Below the pieces are notes generated by a model that ran no database searches, was not told the DNA's origin, and was given only the letters and a program-made list of their open reading frames with translations. Shown in pieces: positions 26,771-35,245 of a stretch of DNA of 64,000 nt. Location: NCBI GenBank assembly GCA_000403475.2, contig KE159797.1, forward strand, positions 375,144 to 439,143, written 5' to 3'. Every line of letters starts with the position of its first letter. Position 1 is the stretch's first letter. The DNA is from Lachnospiraceae bacterium MD308 (GTDB taxonomy: Bacteria; Bacillota; Clostridia; Lachnospirales; Lachnospiraceae). The position numbers and the translations under genes were made by a program.

Positions 26771-28081
26771 ACCCAAATTTACTCTACCCCTGTTCCGGGC
26801 ATTCTGCGCTGCATTTTGCTTTTTGGATAATACAAGACCGCAGCTTCTACAGATGAAATCCTCTTCGTCCTTGCCCCCGGTGCCTCCGCATCTGCTACAT
26901 ACCTTGCTTATATCCTTGCCGAACACCTCAACTAGTTCAATTGTGCACTCCCTGCACTTTTGCGCCAGCCTGCTTCTCACATATCCCCTCTGCCACATTC
27001 CAACAGAATAGTTAATTCTTCGGTTTACTCCTGCCACTGGTACTGGCGGCAGCTTCGGAATATAAATAATCCGCGGCTTTTCTATTTTCAACATTCGGTT
27101 AATTTCTGCATTGACATAAGAATGCAATGCTGCCTCCAAACGCTTCTTCCCAGTATAATATTTTTTTCTGCCGGGGTTATTATGTCTGTTTCTTCGGTAA
27201 CAAGCCTGGCCCTCCCGAACATATTCTGTGAGGGCTGTCTGGTAAACTCCATACTTTCCGCCGTAAACATTTCCTTTGTCTGTCACAAACATTTCTCTCA
27301 TCCCAACGGCAAGGCCAATCTCATTGCAATAATTCTCTCTACTTCTTGTTCTTATCTCTATTGGGACATCAATCCTTACCTTTCCCTCATCTGGATTAAT
27401 ACTTATATGTAACTGTCTCTCATATTGATTCCCATCTGTTAGTGGAATAAATACTCGATTTCTCTTCTGTTTTGTAGAAAGATAAATACCATGCTCTCCA
27501 TATCGATAACCCTTTACTGTTACAGAAAAGCCATCCAAAGTGTCCGTATGTATCTTTTGCAGGTGTTTACGCATCTGCCGACGTAGATATTGCTCCATTT
27601 TATGTCCATCTACTTCAGCGCGCAGACTTTCATACTTCTCTTGCCAATTCCCCTCTATTTGGGGTGCTTTTCTACACATAACGGCCTCAAAGCATTGGCT
27701 TTGTTTCATGATAAACCGGAGATAATGTCGTTCCTCGGGACTTAGATTCGGATGATTCCGGATGTTTTTTTCTACTCTGCCTCTGGCATAAGACCATTGA
27801 CTCTTCACATCTCCTAATGCATCAAAAATAGCACAATAGAAATATGCTGCCGGAAGTCCAAGCCTTTTTCGAAGTCCGCTCCGCGTCATCTCATTCTGTA
27901 CTGTATATCCCGGATATATTTTGGGAAGTCCATATATCCCTCCATATCGCTGATAGACCTGATTTTTTACATAACAATAGTCTCTGGCAATCTCCTCTAA
28001 CTTCTCCATATCTGACGCTGCTATTAACCCCTTGCTATACTGATGAACTGTCTTTATTATCGTCTCCTGGCCCTTGCTCAT
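26762..28081 (-). CDS. TnpB/Cas12f-like protein with all RuvC catalytic residues replaced
   Basis: TnpB is the RNA-guided nuclease of IS200/IS605 elements. This 439-aa relative keeps the C-terminal layout. The RuvC-I strand is EIGLAVGMREMFVTDKG (254-270) with Ala258 where the catalytic Asp belongs. The RuvC-II strand is RIIYIPKLPP (337-346) with no Glu. A four-Cys zinc ribbon follows (C395, C398, C411, C414). RuvC-III is SKKQNAAQN (419-427) with Lys at the Asp position. Spacings match active TnpB, so the protein should still fold and could bind RNA and DNA but not cut. The 250-residue N-terminal part is unlike usual TnpB and longer. No TnpA is nearby. Nuclease-dead TnpB repressors (TldR) are known next to flagellin or transporter genes; this one sits head-on to a glycan operon. 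GAAAGGGG precedes the ATG. Confidence 0.8.
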   Translation of the reverse strand: MSKGQETIIKTVHQYSKGLIAASDMEKLEEIARDYCYVKNQVYQRYGGIYGLPKIYPGYTVQNEMTRSGLRKRLGLPAAYFYCAIFDALGDVKSQWSYARGRVEKNIRNHPNLSPEERHYLRFIMKQSQCFEAVMCRKAPQIEGNWQEKYESLRAEVDGHKMEQYLRRQMRKHLQKIHTDTLDGFSVTVKGYRYGEHGIYLSTKQKRNRVFIPLTDGNQYERQLHISINPDEGKVRIDVPIEIRTRSRENYCNEIGLAVGMREMFVTDKGNVYGGKYGVYQTALTEYVREGQACYRRNRHNNPGRKKYYTGKKRLEAALHSYVNAEINRMLKIEKPRIIYIPKLPPVPVAGVNRRINYSVGMWQRGYVRSRLAQKCRECTIELVEVFGKDISKVCSRCGGTGGKDEEDFICRSCGLVLSKKQNAAQNARNRGRVNLGSL

Positions 28082-28140
28082 GCGAACCCCTTTCTGTCCT
28101 GTTCCGCCTCCTCAAGGTACACATCAACAGTGTCACTGGC

Positions 28141-28169
28141 TTTCGTGGAATATCAGTTTCTACGAAAAG
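28141..28169. repeat. Palindromic inverted repeat, left copy
   Basis: TTTCGTGGAA, seven bases, TTCTACGAAAA is itself an imperfect palindrome. As a whole it is the reverse complement of the copy at 29566-29595 with one mismatch over about 27 bases. It lies 60 bases upstream of the TnpB-like start codon and marks the gene-proximal edge of the T-poor tract. It could be an operator, an element end, or one half of a long RNA stem. Confidence 0.85.
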
Positions 28170-29565
28170 AATTAATCAGCCTTGTCCAAATCAAAACAAC
28201 ATAACAAAGAAGAACATGTAAACGACCACAAACAAAGTGAAAAAAAAATCCAAAAACCCAAGCAAAAAAAACAAAGAAAGATAAACAAAGCGATACATAG
28301 CAACAGGAACAAAGGAATGACAAAAAACAAAGACGAAACTCCCAAAAACAAAAAACACAACAACCCACAAAATAGCAAAAAAATAACGAGGAAAAACAAA
28401 ACAAGCACAAGGAAAAACACAGAAAAGAAAAAAGATCGAAAAACGAAACGGCATGACACTAAACACCACGTAGACACAAGAGCAACATATGAAAAGGAAG
28501 ATACAAGAAGGAAAAAACACCTAAAAAAAAAACGGAAACAAGCAAAACAAAGGAAGAGGAAAAAGCCAACAGCTGCGGCAGGGAACGTAAAAGATAAAAG
28601 CTATTCGAACCCCGCAGAAATGGCCCAGACGAAGAAGCAACACACCAAAAATAAAAAGCAAGATACGCTCTACAAGAATAAAGTCACCCAACTTCAGACA
28701 ACACAACTCCCCCAAACGAACAACCAAAAAAACACAGACCAAAACAACAACCGCCGAAAAAGACAAAGACCCAATAAGAAAACACACAAGCCATCCACCC
28801 TATCACAAACTCAATATGCGAAGAACCGAATTCGCATGCATGAACCTCATACACACTAAACAAAAAAATACTCTGTAAACTCTACCAACAGAAAAAAAAA
28901 GAAAACCAATAAACAAAGAAACAACCTAGAAGACAAAAAAAGACGAAACACCTAGATCATGGACCACACCGATAGAAAACAACGTAGTAGCAAAATAAAC
29001 CACACAACGAGCACCAACTTCCGACAACTCTGCGCAACCAAATGCAAGCAAAATAAAATGACAAAAAAGAGAATCAAAGTTAACAAAACAAGACACAGGC
29101 AGAGGAAACCAAACACCAAAAAACCAACAACAAAGGAGAAAACTCAACAGCCCAAAAAAACCAACCCAACCCGAACAATGCATCCGCCTAAAATCCTCAA
29201 AAAAAACCTTGACAACCCGAAAAATCCTGGCACATACAGGTCAACAGCGGAAAACACCCGACACATGCACCCGAAAACAACGCACAACCCAGCGAACAAA
29301 ATTCCTATGGCAAACGAAATAACCGATCCAAAGCATCATGCAACCACGCACACGACCAAAACGAGGACCATAAAGCTCGGATTTAATATCAACAACTCAA
29401 GCGAAACATAGGAAAAAGCAGGAAAAACGATCAAAATAAATAAAAAGGTTCATACATCAATGGCTATGAAAACAAAAAAAAAGCAACGTTTAACAAATCT
29501 AGCGAAAAAAAAAGAAATGGTCAAAATTACTAAAAGAAACAGAGAACCAAAAAAAAAAGTAATGA
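28170..29565. other. About 1.4 kb T-depleted, A-rich noncoding tract
   Basis: On the plus strand 28201-29460 contains only about 112 T in 1260 bases by hand count (roughly 9%). Three sampled 60-base rows gave 53-62% A; C exceeds G in two of the three. On the minus strand, which carries the TnpB-like gene just downstream, this is a T-rich, A-starved sequence. The shift is abrupt at both ends and coincides with the palindromic repeats. I see no tandem repeats, no domains and no ribosome sites. Open frames occur in all directions only because stop codons need T (plus) or A (minus). From 29460 to 29565 the tract is still A-rich but poorer in C. Its function is unknown. Confidence 0.85.
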
Positions 29566-29595
29566 TTTTCGTAGAAACTGATATTCTACGAAAAG
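29566..29595. repeat. Palindromic inverted repeat, right copy
   Basis: TTTTCGTAGAA, seven bases, TTCTACGAAAA gives a perfect 11-bp palindrome (29566-29594). It is inverted relative to 28141-28169. The pair encloses the T-depleted tract exactly, which suggests that tract and repeats form one unit of about 1455 bp. Confidence 0.88.
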
Positions 29596-29631
29596 ATAAA
29601 GTCCAGAAAAGCATTTATAAAAAGAATCATA

Positions 29632-29681
29632 AAAATTCATACAGCCAGTGTGACTTAGAACACACTGGCTGTATGAATTTT
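29632..29681. terminator. Perfect 21-bp hairpin 3' of the MATE gene
   Basis: A 21-base arm (29632-29652, AAAATTCATACAGCCAGTGTG without its last base shown as stem) and its exact complement (29661-29681) enclose an eight-base loop. Reading out of the MATE gene (minus strand) the stem ends in a short T run, so it can terminate that transcript. It works on the plus strand too. It separates the MATE gene from the T-poor unit. Confidence 0.75.
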
Positions 29682-29699
29682 ATACATATTTCTCACTAT

Positions 29700-31013
29700 T
29701 TATATTCCTGCATATTTCTTTAACATGATAACCGTAAATATCAGGGTCACTGCCTCCGACACCAGCGGAGTCCACCAGATTCCCGCACCGCCGAACAGAG
29801 CTGTTAAAATTATCAAACATACTGTCAAAGACACGATACTTCTCGACAAGGATATCCCGGTAGCCACGAAAGATTCTTCAACTGCGATAAAGTACCCTCC
29901 AATTACCACATTGTAGCCTGCCAGTAAAAACGACAGGGAAAATATCCGCAATACATTTACAGAATAATCCATGAGCGCAGGCATATCCGCGGACACGAAC
30001 AATGCTACGATATTCTCAGAAAAGAGCATGCAGGCGGCTGTGTAGACAATGGAAAGCACTGCCGCTGCTGCGATTCCGTATTTTTTCAGCTTCATGCAGC
30101 GCTCCATGCGCTTCTGCCCATAATAGTAACTGATCAACGGCTGATATCCCTGGGCGATTCCTACCATCGCCATCACTCCTAAGGAATTGACATAGGAGAT
30201 AATCGTGTAGCTTACCAGTGCATCATCATTCAGCAGACGTATGATTGCCTGGTTGAAAAGAAAGATGATAAAGCCCGCGGAAAGCTCCGTGATTCCGGAA
30301 GACAGGCCGTTCTTAAACTCTCTGCCGATGAGCGGGATATCCATGCGGAATTTACGGAATTTGATGACGCCGCTCTTTCCGCAGAAGTGAAACAAGTAAA
30401 GAATGATGACCACTGTGTTTGAAATCCCGGTCGCAAGCGCTGCTCCTCCCACGCCCATATGAAGCCGCATCACCATCACATAATCTAATACTACATTCAG
30501 CAGTGCACCGGTAGTCACAATGATTGTAGCCCGCTTCGGGAAGCCATCCGTCTTTATCAGCATTTCAAAAGAATAGGACAAGATAAATGCCGCCGAAAAA
30601 GGCACAAGCCATCTCAAATATTCCACCACATAAGCCCGATTCAGCTCCGTCGCCCCTAAAAAGTCTGCAACACGCCCAAGGTTTACCATCACCAGAACAG
30701 TAATGACCACAGAAAATATCGTTAACAATACAATATTCTGTGTAAACACTTCATTGGCTCTTTGCCCGTTTTTTTCTCCTAATAGGATGGCTGTCACAGT
30801 CGAAGTACCCACCGCAAACAAAATCGATATGGAAAACAGCGCCATCGTGTAAGGCATAGCGATATTTACCGCCGTCAGCGCCGTCTCCGACACGCCTCTT
30901 GCCACAAATATCCCGTCCACCATCGTATATAGTGTAAATACCCACTGAGCAGCAATGGACGGCACGATAAACCGCATAAAATCTTTTTTCAGCGAAGTTC
31001 CTTCTAATCTCAT
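29700..31013 (-). CDS. MATE-family multidrug/Na+ antiporter
   Basis: This is an inner-membrane exporter with twelve predicted hydrophobic segments. FIVPSIAAQWVFTLYTMVDGIFVARGVSETALTAVNIAMP is the characteristic MATE N-terminal helix pair, repeated in the second half as GIAQGYQPLISYYYGQKRMERC. The start was set at 31013 (MRLEGTSLKKDFMRF, GGAG upstream), giving 437 aa. The 72 codons further upstream would overlap the divergent MerR gene and its promoter and are not membrane-like. Divergence from a MerR-type regulator suggests drug-inducible export. Confidence 0.9.
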   Translation of the reverse strand: MRLEGTSLKKDFMRFIVPSIAAQWVFTLYTMVDGIFVARGVSETALTAVNIAMPYTMALFSISILFAVGTSTVTAILLGEKNGQRANEVFTQNIVLLTIFSVVITVLVMVNLGRVADFLGATELNRAYVVEYLRWLVPFSAAFILSYSFEMLIKTDGFPKRATIIVTTGALLNVVLDYVMVMRLHMGVGGAALATGISNTVVIILYLFHFCGKSGVIKFRKFRMDIPLIGREFKNGLSSGITELSAGFIIFLFNQAIIRLLNDDALVSYTIISYVNSLGVMAMVGIAQGYQPLISYYYGQKRMERCMKLKKYGIAAAAVLSIVYTAACMLFSENIVALFVSADMPALMDYSVNVLRIFSLSFLLAGYNVVIGGYFIAVEESFVATGISLSRSIVSLTVCLIILTALFGGAGIWWTPLVSEAVTLIFTVIMLKKYAGI

Positions 31014-31055
31014 AAATATCTTTTTCTTCTCCCTTTGCACATATTGTTTTATCTC

Positions 31056-31085
31056 TTGCAGTAAAATCATAAACCCTGGTATAAT
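31056..31085 (+). promoter_or_regulatory. Promoter of the MerR-type gene
   Basis: TTGCAG (31056-31061), an 18-base spacer and TATAAT (31080-31085) lie 31 bases before the regulator's start. MerR proteins usually act on promoters with 19-20-base spacers, so autoregulation is possible but not shown. Confidence 0.6.
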
Positions 31086-31115
31086 ACTAAGGTCAAGAAC
31101 ATTTTGGAGGTTTTC

Positions 31116-31919
31116 ATGAAAAATTATTATAAAATCAGTGAGATATCCCGTCTGTACGGCATCGGGCCTGATTCCCTGCGCTACTATGAGCGTCTCGGCA
31201 TCCTGAATCCCAAACGCGATACCAACCACTATCGCCTGTATAGCCTGAAAGACATCTATAAGCTGAACTTAATCTGCGATCTGAGGAAACTCGATTTCAC
31301 CATGTCAAGAATCAAAGATTACCTGGACTGCCAGACAGTCAGCAACACACTGGACATTCTTCGCTGCGAACAGGAGCTTTTAGGCCAAAGACTGAAAGAG
31401 CTTAAGGAAAAAGAACATCTGATCAGTGAACGAATCGAGACGCTGCATCAGACAGAACACATCACAACCGAACAAATCAATATTAAAACATTGCCTCCCA
31501 GACTCTGTGTACAGGAGACCGCGTATATCACCCGGGATGAGGAGATGGATCTTCTCATTCAGAAATTGATGGCAAGGCATGAAAAAAAGATCCGCAACTT
31601 CGGAAATCAGATCATCGGGGCCTTTCTCTCCCGGCAAGACCTGATGAAAGGTATCCCCAATGTATATCAGTCTGTTTTCTTTATTCTGGATACGGACACC
31701 TGCGAATATGACTGCGAGCTGCCGGCTGGAAATTATCTCTCCTACTATTATCGGGGGGATTATAATAAAAATGCTGGCTGCCTGAAAAAAATGATGGATT
31801 ATATTAAAAAACATCATCTCACCATCCTTGGCGAACCTTTTGAATTATATGAAATCGACAACCGTGATACGATGAAGCCAGAAGAGTTTCTGACAGAAAT
31901 CCAGATACATATACGTTGA
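31116..31919 (+). CDS. MerR-family transcriptional regulator with effector-binding domain
   Basis: An N-terminal winged helix-turn-helix is visible: YYKISEISRLYGIGPDSLRYYERLGILNPKRDTNHYRLYS, with the invariant RYYE motif. A coiled-coil follows (about residues 80-118, LGQRLKELKEKEHLISERIETL), then a BmrR-like GyrI/effector domain ending MKPEEFLTEIQIHI. The ATG at 31116 was chosen because GGAGG stands six bases upstream; the in-frame ATG at 31104 lies in that site. It probably senses a drug and activates the divergent MATE exporter; this is inferred from arrangement. Confidence 0.9.
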   Translation: MKNYYKISEISRLYGIGPDSLRYYERLGILNPKRDTNHYRLYSLKDIYKLNLICDLRKLDFTMSRIKDYLDCQTVSNTLDILRCEQELLGQRLKELKEKEHLISERIETLHQTEHITTEQINIKTLPPRLCVQETAYITRDEEMDLLIQKLMARHEKKIRNFGNQIIGAFLSRQDLMKGIPNVYQSVFFILDTDTCEYDCELPAGNYLSYYYRGDYNKNAGCLKKMMDYIKKHHLTILGEPFELYEIDNRDTMKPEEFLTEIQIHIR

Positions 31920-31948
31920 TATACATCCGCTGATACAACATTGATAAA

Positions 31949-31993
31949 AGGGGCCGCCCTCTGCTCACCGCAGAGGGAAGCCCCTCTTTTTCT
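31949..31993. terminator. Bidirectional intrinsic terminator
   Basis: A GC-rich stem (GGGGC and CCCTCTGC pairing with GCAGAGGG and GCCCC) has T runs on both strands. It lies between the convergent MerR-type gene and the GH25 gene and can serve both. Confidence 0.9.
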
Positions 31994-32019
31994 CTTATAT
32001 TAACTTGATGACGATTCTA

Positions 32020-33852
32020 TTAATTAGTTTTTGCACTCTTAGCAGGGCAATAATAACTGTATATCTTTTTCCCTTTCACCGTCTTATATGAACGCATTTT
32101 ATACTTATATGTCAGACCGCTCGTCAGACCGCTGTTCGTATAGCTGACTGTAGAACCCTTTTTAATTGTCTTTATCTTTACATATTTTCCGGTTGAAGGA
32201 TTGTATCGCTGAATCTCATAGCCGCTTGCCCCTGAGATTTTATCCCATGTCAGCTTTATCTTATCCGGCGCCGCTGCCTTTACAGACAACGTTGGTTTCC
32301 TGATAATGGTTACATAACTTTTCTTGATGTATCCCGTCTTCTTTTTTCCGCCTGTTTTTATGGAAATCTTATACCAGCTTCCACTTATGCCGGTTATGGT
32401 CACACCTGTATTAATTTTTAATGTCGTCAGCTTCCCTTTTAGGGTACTCGGCCCTTTTCTCACCACTACGCTCGTCGCATTTGTCTTTCCCGTCATCGTC
32501 GAATCTGTCTTTACACTGACTGTATTGGAAGCTTTGGAATACACTGTGCCGCTCTCTGTTTTCTTATATACCTTAACCCGGTACTTATAGGTCGTTCCCA
32601 TCGTCCGCCCGGTGTCCGTATAAGAAACCGTATTCGCACTGCTTATCGTCTTTATCTTCTCATAAGCTCCCTTTGACGAATTATAGCGATAGACTGCATA
32701 TCCCGTTGCCTCTGGGATCTTCTTCCATGTCAGTTTGACCTTGTCGTATGAAGACGCCTTTCCGGAAAGCTCTGTGACATCCGGAGTCGTCACTACCGCT
32801 GACGCTCCCGGCGTTCCGAAAGACATAGAGTCCTCTCCGGGCTTCGCATACCAGACATTTTTATCAACAACTCCGGAAATACCCGATACCTTTCCATTTT
32901 CTGTATACTGCCAGAAAGTATAGTCTCCTGTATAATTACTTGCCGATGTGTAATGCGCCAGCCATATAAGGTATTTGCTGCTGATTTCGGAGGCATACAG
33001 ATCATTCGTCAGCATACTCTTATTCGCATATACAAGCGGAGTATAGCCTGCTGCTTTAATTCTCTCACAAAATGCAAGACAGATATCTGTACGTTTCCGA
33101 TTCGTAAGTTTTGCTTTAGCAAGACGGCCGCCTTCAAAATATTCAAAATCAAAGACCAGCGGCATCGTGATATTGTATCCTTTTACAGAATTCAGCAGAT
33201 AGTCTGCTTCCTGCTGTGCTTCCTCTACCGTAATTGCCTGTGAAAATATGTAAGCTCCTATTCTCACCCCTGCCGCAGCCGCGTTTTTCATATTTGCCGG
33301 GGCATAGGCATCATTAGCCAGCTTCCCGGTTCCATATCCTCTGTACGAAGTACGGACAAAAGCAAAATCAATCCCTGATTTTTTAACGGCTGTCCAATTA
33401 ATCGTCCCATTATATTTAGATACATCAATACCTTCTATAATGTTGTATCCTGCAAATTTACTGTTATGCTGAAGACCTGTCGCCTTAGCACGTATTCCGC
33501 CGTCCGGGCCGTAAAACTCTTCCGGCACATCCCCCCGAAGTCTTCCTTTTCCCGGGTCTTCATCTTCCACAGTTACTTCCGGTTCGATTACCTCTCCGCC
33601 AGACTGCGCATCCAGCGCCTTCACATCCGAAGACTCTGAATCCGAAGTAACATCTTCTGCCGCATCGTCGCCTGATACTTCCCCGGCTTCATCTGAGCCT
33701 TGCAGCTTTTCCGTCTCCTGCGGTCTCTCCGGTTCTTTCACTTCCTCCAAAGGCACTTCCTCTGGCTCCTGTGCACGCACACTCTCCGGAATCAGAGAAA
33801 TGCACAGACAGATAATCAACAATACCGCCGTAATTCTGTACTTTTTATTCAT
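32020..33852 (-). CDS. Secreted GH25 lysozyme with SH3b and fibronectin-III-like domains
   Basis: This is a cell-wall muramidase. It has a signal peptide (MNKKYRITAVLLIICLCISLI, cleavage near VRA), then an acidic linker of about 100 residues rich in E, D and S. The GH25 domain (about 140-345) has EGIDVSKYNGTINW and catalytic DFEYF and WQYT. An Fn3-like domain (about 355-450), a bacterial SH3 domain (GPSTLKGKLTTLKINTGVTI...) and a second Fn3-like domain run to the end (610 aa). The two Fn3-like domains share the pattern KLTWxKI..A.GY..YRYN. No sorting signal is visible. Target and physiological role (remodelling or competition) are not determined by sequence. Confidence 0.92.
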   Translation of the reverse strand: MNKKYRITAVLLIICLCISLIPESVRAQEPEEVPLEEVKEPERPQETEKLQGSDEAGEVSGDDAAEDVTSDSESSDVKALDAQSGGEVIEPEVTVEDEDPGKGRLRGDVPEEFYGPDGGIRAKATGLQHNSKFAGYNIIEGIDVSKYNGTINWTAVKKSGIDFAFVRTSYRGYGTGKLANDAYAPANMKNAAAAGVRIGAYIFSQAITVEEAQQEADYLLNSVKGYNITMPLVFDFEYFEGGRLAKAKLTNRKRTDICLAFCERIKAAGYTPLVYANKSMLTNDLYASEISSKYLIWLAHYTSASNYTGDYTFWQYTENGKVSGISGVVDKNVWYAKPGEDSMSFGTPGASAVVTTPDVTELSGKASSYDKVKLTWKKIPEATGYAVYRYNSSKGAYEKIKTISSANTVSYTDTGRTMGTTYKYRVKVYKKTESGTVYSKASNTVSVKTDSTMTGKTNATSVVVRKGPSTLKGKLTTLKINTGVTITGISGSWYKISIKTGGKKKTGYIKKSYVTIIRKPTLSVKAAAPDKIKLTWDKISGASGYEIQRYNPSTGKYVKIKTIKKGSTVSYTNSGLTSGLTYKYKMRSYKTVKGKKIYSYYCPAKSAKTN

Positions 33853-33883
33853 CTTTTCTCCCCTTATTATTCTTATTTAATTA

Positions 33884-35245
33884 CTAGTTTCCAGCAATGA
33901 TCAGTGTGAACGTACTTCCCTTTCCCCACTCACTGCTCACCTCAAGCTCACCTTTATGCACCTTTGCAATCCGGTAAGCAAGCGATAGCCCAAGCCCGAA
34001 GCCTTCCGAATTTCTTGATTTCTCAACCCGGTAAAACGGATCAAAAATATGCGGCAAATCTTCTTCCTTAATCCCACATCCAAAATCCTGGACTTTCACC
34101 ACCACAGCTTCCCCTCTGTATTGTGTAGTGATTTTTACTGTTGCCGGAGCCGGACTATACTTCACTGCATTCTGTATCAAGTTCTGCAGCAATATAAGTA
34201 TAAGACCGATATCCAGATTCGCCTTTACTCCCGAAAGTTTAAGCTCGAACCGCACACACTCCTTTTCCTTAAACTCTATCTCATCGCAGACTGAACGAAT
34301 CATCTCGTCCAAATCTGCGTTTTCCAAATCAAGTACGATACGCCCATTTTCCAACCGGTTCAGGTTCAAAAGCTGAGTGATTATCGTATTTGTCCTTTTA
34401 CTCTGACGATAGATGACATTGATCGCCTCGTCAAATTCTTCTTTTGTTCCCGCATACTCCTTAGCATATTCGCACTGCGCTAACAGTACTGCAATAGGCG
34501 TTCGAAGCTCATGTGCCACATCCGAAGAAAATCTTTTCTGATTCTCAAGCATCTCCTCTACACGGGCAAGCATGCGGTTGTTCGTCTCGGTAAAAACTTC
34601 AAGCTCTGTAATCCTTCCGTCATACTCTACCCGTCTGGACAATTCTCCTTCTTTTCCAATCGTTTCCGCTGTCTTCGACATCTGTTTAAGAGGCTCGGCA
34701 ATTTTCCTTGATATCACAATACCCGCTCCGAGCACAAACAAAAGAAATACCGGAATACTCGCATAAGCAATATATTTTATATAGTGATATTTACTGTCTG
34801 CATCCTTTTTACTTACAATACAACGGTTATAGACAATGTGTCCCACCGTCTTTGTCAATCGCCTGTTTATTCTGTCAATAATATAAAATTCTTTTTTGTC
34901 CGATACGACTGTCCGAAGTCTTTGATGGATTTCCTCATCGAATGTCTCCAGCCCTTTTGGGCTCTCTCCAAGTAAAACCGTACCGTTCTCCGAAAGAATC
35001 TGAAAATACATGCCGTCATCTTCATAGCGGAAATCTTCATCCGGCTTTATGACGCCATCCTCAAAGCGGACATTCCTATTGTTCTTGAGCGCTTCATTTA
35101 TCAGCATACTCTGTATATCATAATAGATTACCCTGTCGGCAAGAATACTTACGAAAAGTATCATAAGGAGTGACAGAGCAAGAATCAGGCCAATCAGATA
35201 ACTGATAATATATTTCGTTACAGATACTTTTTTTATTCTTCGCAT
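33884..35245 (-). CDS. Sensor histidine kinase
   Basis: This is a membrane-bound kinase of the OmpR-partner class. It has two transmembrane helices (after VSVTKYIISYLIG, and IPVFLLFVLGAGIVIS) flanking an extracytoplasmic domain of about 120 residues. A HAMP segment follows, then the phospho-acceptor helix SSDVAHELRTPIAVLLAQ (His), an N box (ILLQNLIQNAVKYSP), and the G boxes DFGCGIKEEDLPHIFDPFYR and GFGLGLSLAYRIAK. The ATG at 35245 (MRRIKKVSVTK) with AGGA upstream is preferred over the TTG at 35278. It overlaps the response-regulator gene by 13 bases, so the two are co-translated. The signal is unknown. Confidence 0.92.
   Translation of the reverse strand: MRRIKKVSVTKYIISYLIGLILALSLLMILFVSILADRVIYYDIQSMLINEALKNNRNVRFEDGVIKPDEDFRYEDDGMYFQILSENGTVLLGESPKGLETFDEEIHQRLRTVVSDKKEFYIIDRINRRLTKTVGHIVYNRCIVSKKDADSKYHYIKYIAYASIPVFLLFVLGAGIVISRKIAEPLKQMSKTAETIGKEGELSRRVEYDGRITELEVFTETNNRMLARVEEMLENQKRFSSDVAHELRTPIAVLLAQCEYAKEYAGTKEEFDEAINVIYRQSKRTNTIITQLLNLNRLENGRIVLDLENADLDEMIRSVCDEIEFKEKECVRFELKLSGVKANLDIGLILILLQNLIQNAVKYSPAPATVKITTQYRGEAVVVKVQDFGCGIKEEDLPHIFDPFYRVEKSRNSEGFGLGLSLAYRIAKVHKGELEVSSEWGKGSTFTLIIAGN

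Noticed and set aside
28153-28787. Minus-strand Phe/Val/Cys-rich frames that look like membrane proteins
   Set aside because: They are the reverse side of the A-rich tract; the hydrophobic look comes from T-rich codons, and several frames show it at once.
28182-28859. A 225-codon plus-strand frame coding a Lys/Asn/Gln/Thr-rich protein
   Set aside because: The frame is open only because the tract lacks T; other frames on both strands are open too. There is no ribosome site, domain or composition bias by codon position.
28170-29565. CRISPR array or tandem repeat array
   Set aside because: No repeated unit of regular spacing could be seen; the bases look random apart from the composition.
28141-29595. 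Diversity-generating retroelement or retron
   Set aside because: No reverse transcriptase, template/variable repeat pair or variable target gene was found in the window.
26424-29700. An active IS200/IS605 transposon
   Set aside because: No TnpA (Y1 transposase) is present, and the TnpB-like protein lacks the catalytic acids.
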